A stretch of 64,000 bases of DNA, taken from assembly GCA_958296195.1 (NCBI GenBank), contig OY282455.1, positions 3,472,001 through 3,536,000 on the forward strand, in the 5' to 3' direction. Source of the DNA: an uncultured Pseudomonadales bacterium. GTDB lineage: Bacteria > Pseudomonadota > Gammaproteobacteria > Pseudomonadales > Azotimanducaceae. This document shows positions 63,695 through 64,000 of this stretch, piece after piece. A program made the position numbers and the translations under genes. The notes beneath the pieces were generated by a model. That model was not told the DNA's origin. It was given only the letters and a program-made list of their open reading frames with translations, and made no database searches. Numbering within the stretch: the first letter of the stretch is position 1; every line of letters starts with the position of its first letter.

Positions 63695-64000
63695 ATGATG
63701 AAATCCAAGCCCCGATGGCTGGGAGCCTTTGCCTGCGCCATTGCCCTAACCACGACGCTGTCCGCCAAGGCCGAGGAACGCGGCGCCAGCGGCAACGTGG
63801 TTGAGGAAATCATCGTCACCGCCCGCCAGCAGGAAGAGACCCTGCAGGATGTGCCGGTGACCGTGGCGGCGCTGACCGAAACGGACCTGGACCGCTACAA
63901 CATCAGCACTCTGACGGAAGCCTCCAAGCTGGTGCCGAACTTCTTCATCTACCACGGCGGTTCGGGCAACGGCTCCAACCTCTATTTGCGCGGCGTCGGC
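63695..64000 (+). CDS. TonB-dependent receptor, N-terminal part (cut by window end)
   Basis: 102 residues are visible from the ATG at 63695, which has AGGAGAG upstream. A signal peptide (WLGAFACAIALTTTLSAKA) is followed by the TonB box VEEIIVTARQQEET and the start of the plug (DVPVTVAALTETDL, LYLRGVG). The rest lies outside the window. Confidence 0.93.
   Translation, partial: MMKSKPRWLGAFACAIALTTTLSAKAEERGASGNVVEEIIVTARQQEETLQDVPVTVAALTETDLDRYNISTLTEASKLVPNFFIYHGGSGNGSNLYLRGVG

Overview
The window is about 64 kb of high-GC DNA from a diderm, TonB-equipped bacterium, most likely a heterotrophic proteobacterium (three complete TonB-dependent receptors, one partial and one decayed, with 'EEIIVTAR'-type TonB boxes, plus cytochrome P450s, Baeyer-Villiger monooxygenases, SDRs and SnoaL/NTF2-like proteins). 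No rRNA, tRNA, CRISPR array or ribosomal-protein gene was seen, so finer taxonomy is not supported. The gene content would suit a marine or host-associated gammaproteobacterium, but that is inference.

Layout. 0-3.4 kb: end of a GcvT-like aminomethyltransferase, a SnoaL-like protein, a Baeyer-Villiger monooxygenase and a ferric-reductase-like membrane protein. 3.5-8.7 kb: a minus-strand operon of a YhaO/SbcD-like nuclease, a YhaN/Rad50-like ATPase and a Fic protein lacking its catalytic histidine. 9.1-15.3 kb: membrane proteins and a PuuB/PuuA-like polyamine module with a CoA-ester lyase and a TauD-like dioxygenase. 15.4-19.1 kb: a type II restriction-modification system whose endonuclease is fused to an XRE helix-turn-helix and sits behind a C-box-like palindrome, then a canonical Fic protein and a 70-bp tandem repeat array. 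19.4-26.5 kb: MetF-like protein, Asp/Asn hydroxylase-like protein, TonB receptor, MFS transporter, orphan DNA methyltransferase. 26.7-31.2 kb: a P450/ferredoxin cluster of two normal P450s flanking a P450 homologue without its heme cysteine.

31.3-43.4 kb is a surface-polysaccharide locus: a glycosyltransferase, a Wzx-like flippase, a 1749-residue Wzy/WaaL-type membrane protein, a double-domain GT2 enzyme and a TonB receptor. The 1749-residue protein is the most striking item in the window. Its predicted periplasmic loop holds about 1270 residues of plant-type leucine-rich repeats, arranged as seven repeated capped modules.

43.5-55.3 kb is a catabolic region: 7Fe ferredoxin, VOC protein, P450, amidohydrolase, Baeyer-Villiger monooxygenase with an adjacent esterase, three SDRs, a decayed TonB receptor, a SnoaL-like protein and a DUF35 protein. 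Together the oxygenases, dehydrogenases and hydrolases suggest breakdown of cyclic or terpenoid/steroid-like ketones taken up through TonB receptors. 55.5-64 kb: CMD-family protein, PIN toxin with a chimeric antitoxin, a GPH-type symporter, an NTF2-like protein, two TonB receptors (one cut by the window end), an IS30 remnant and another SDR.
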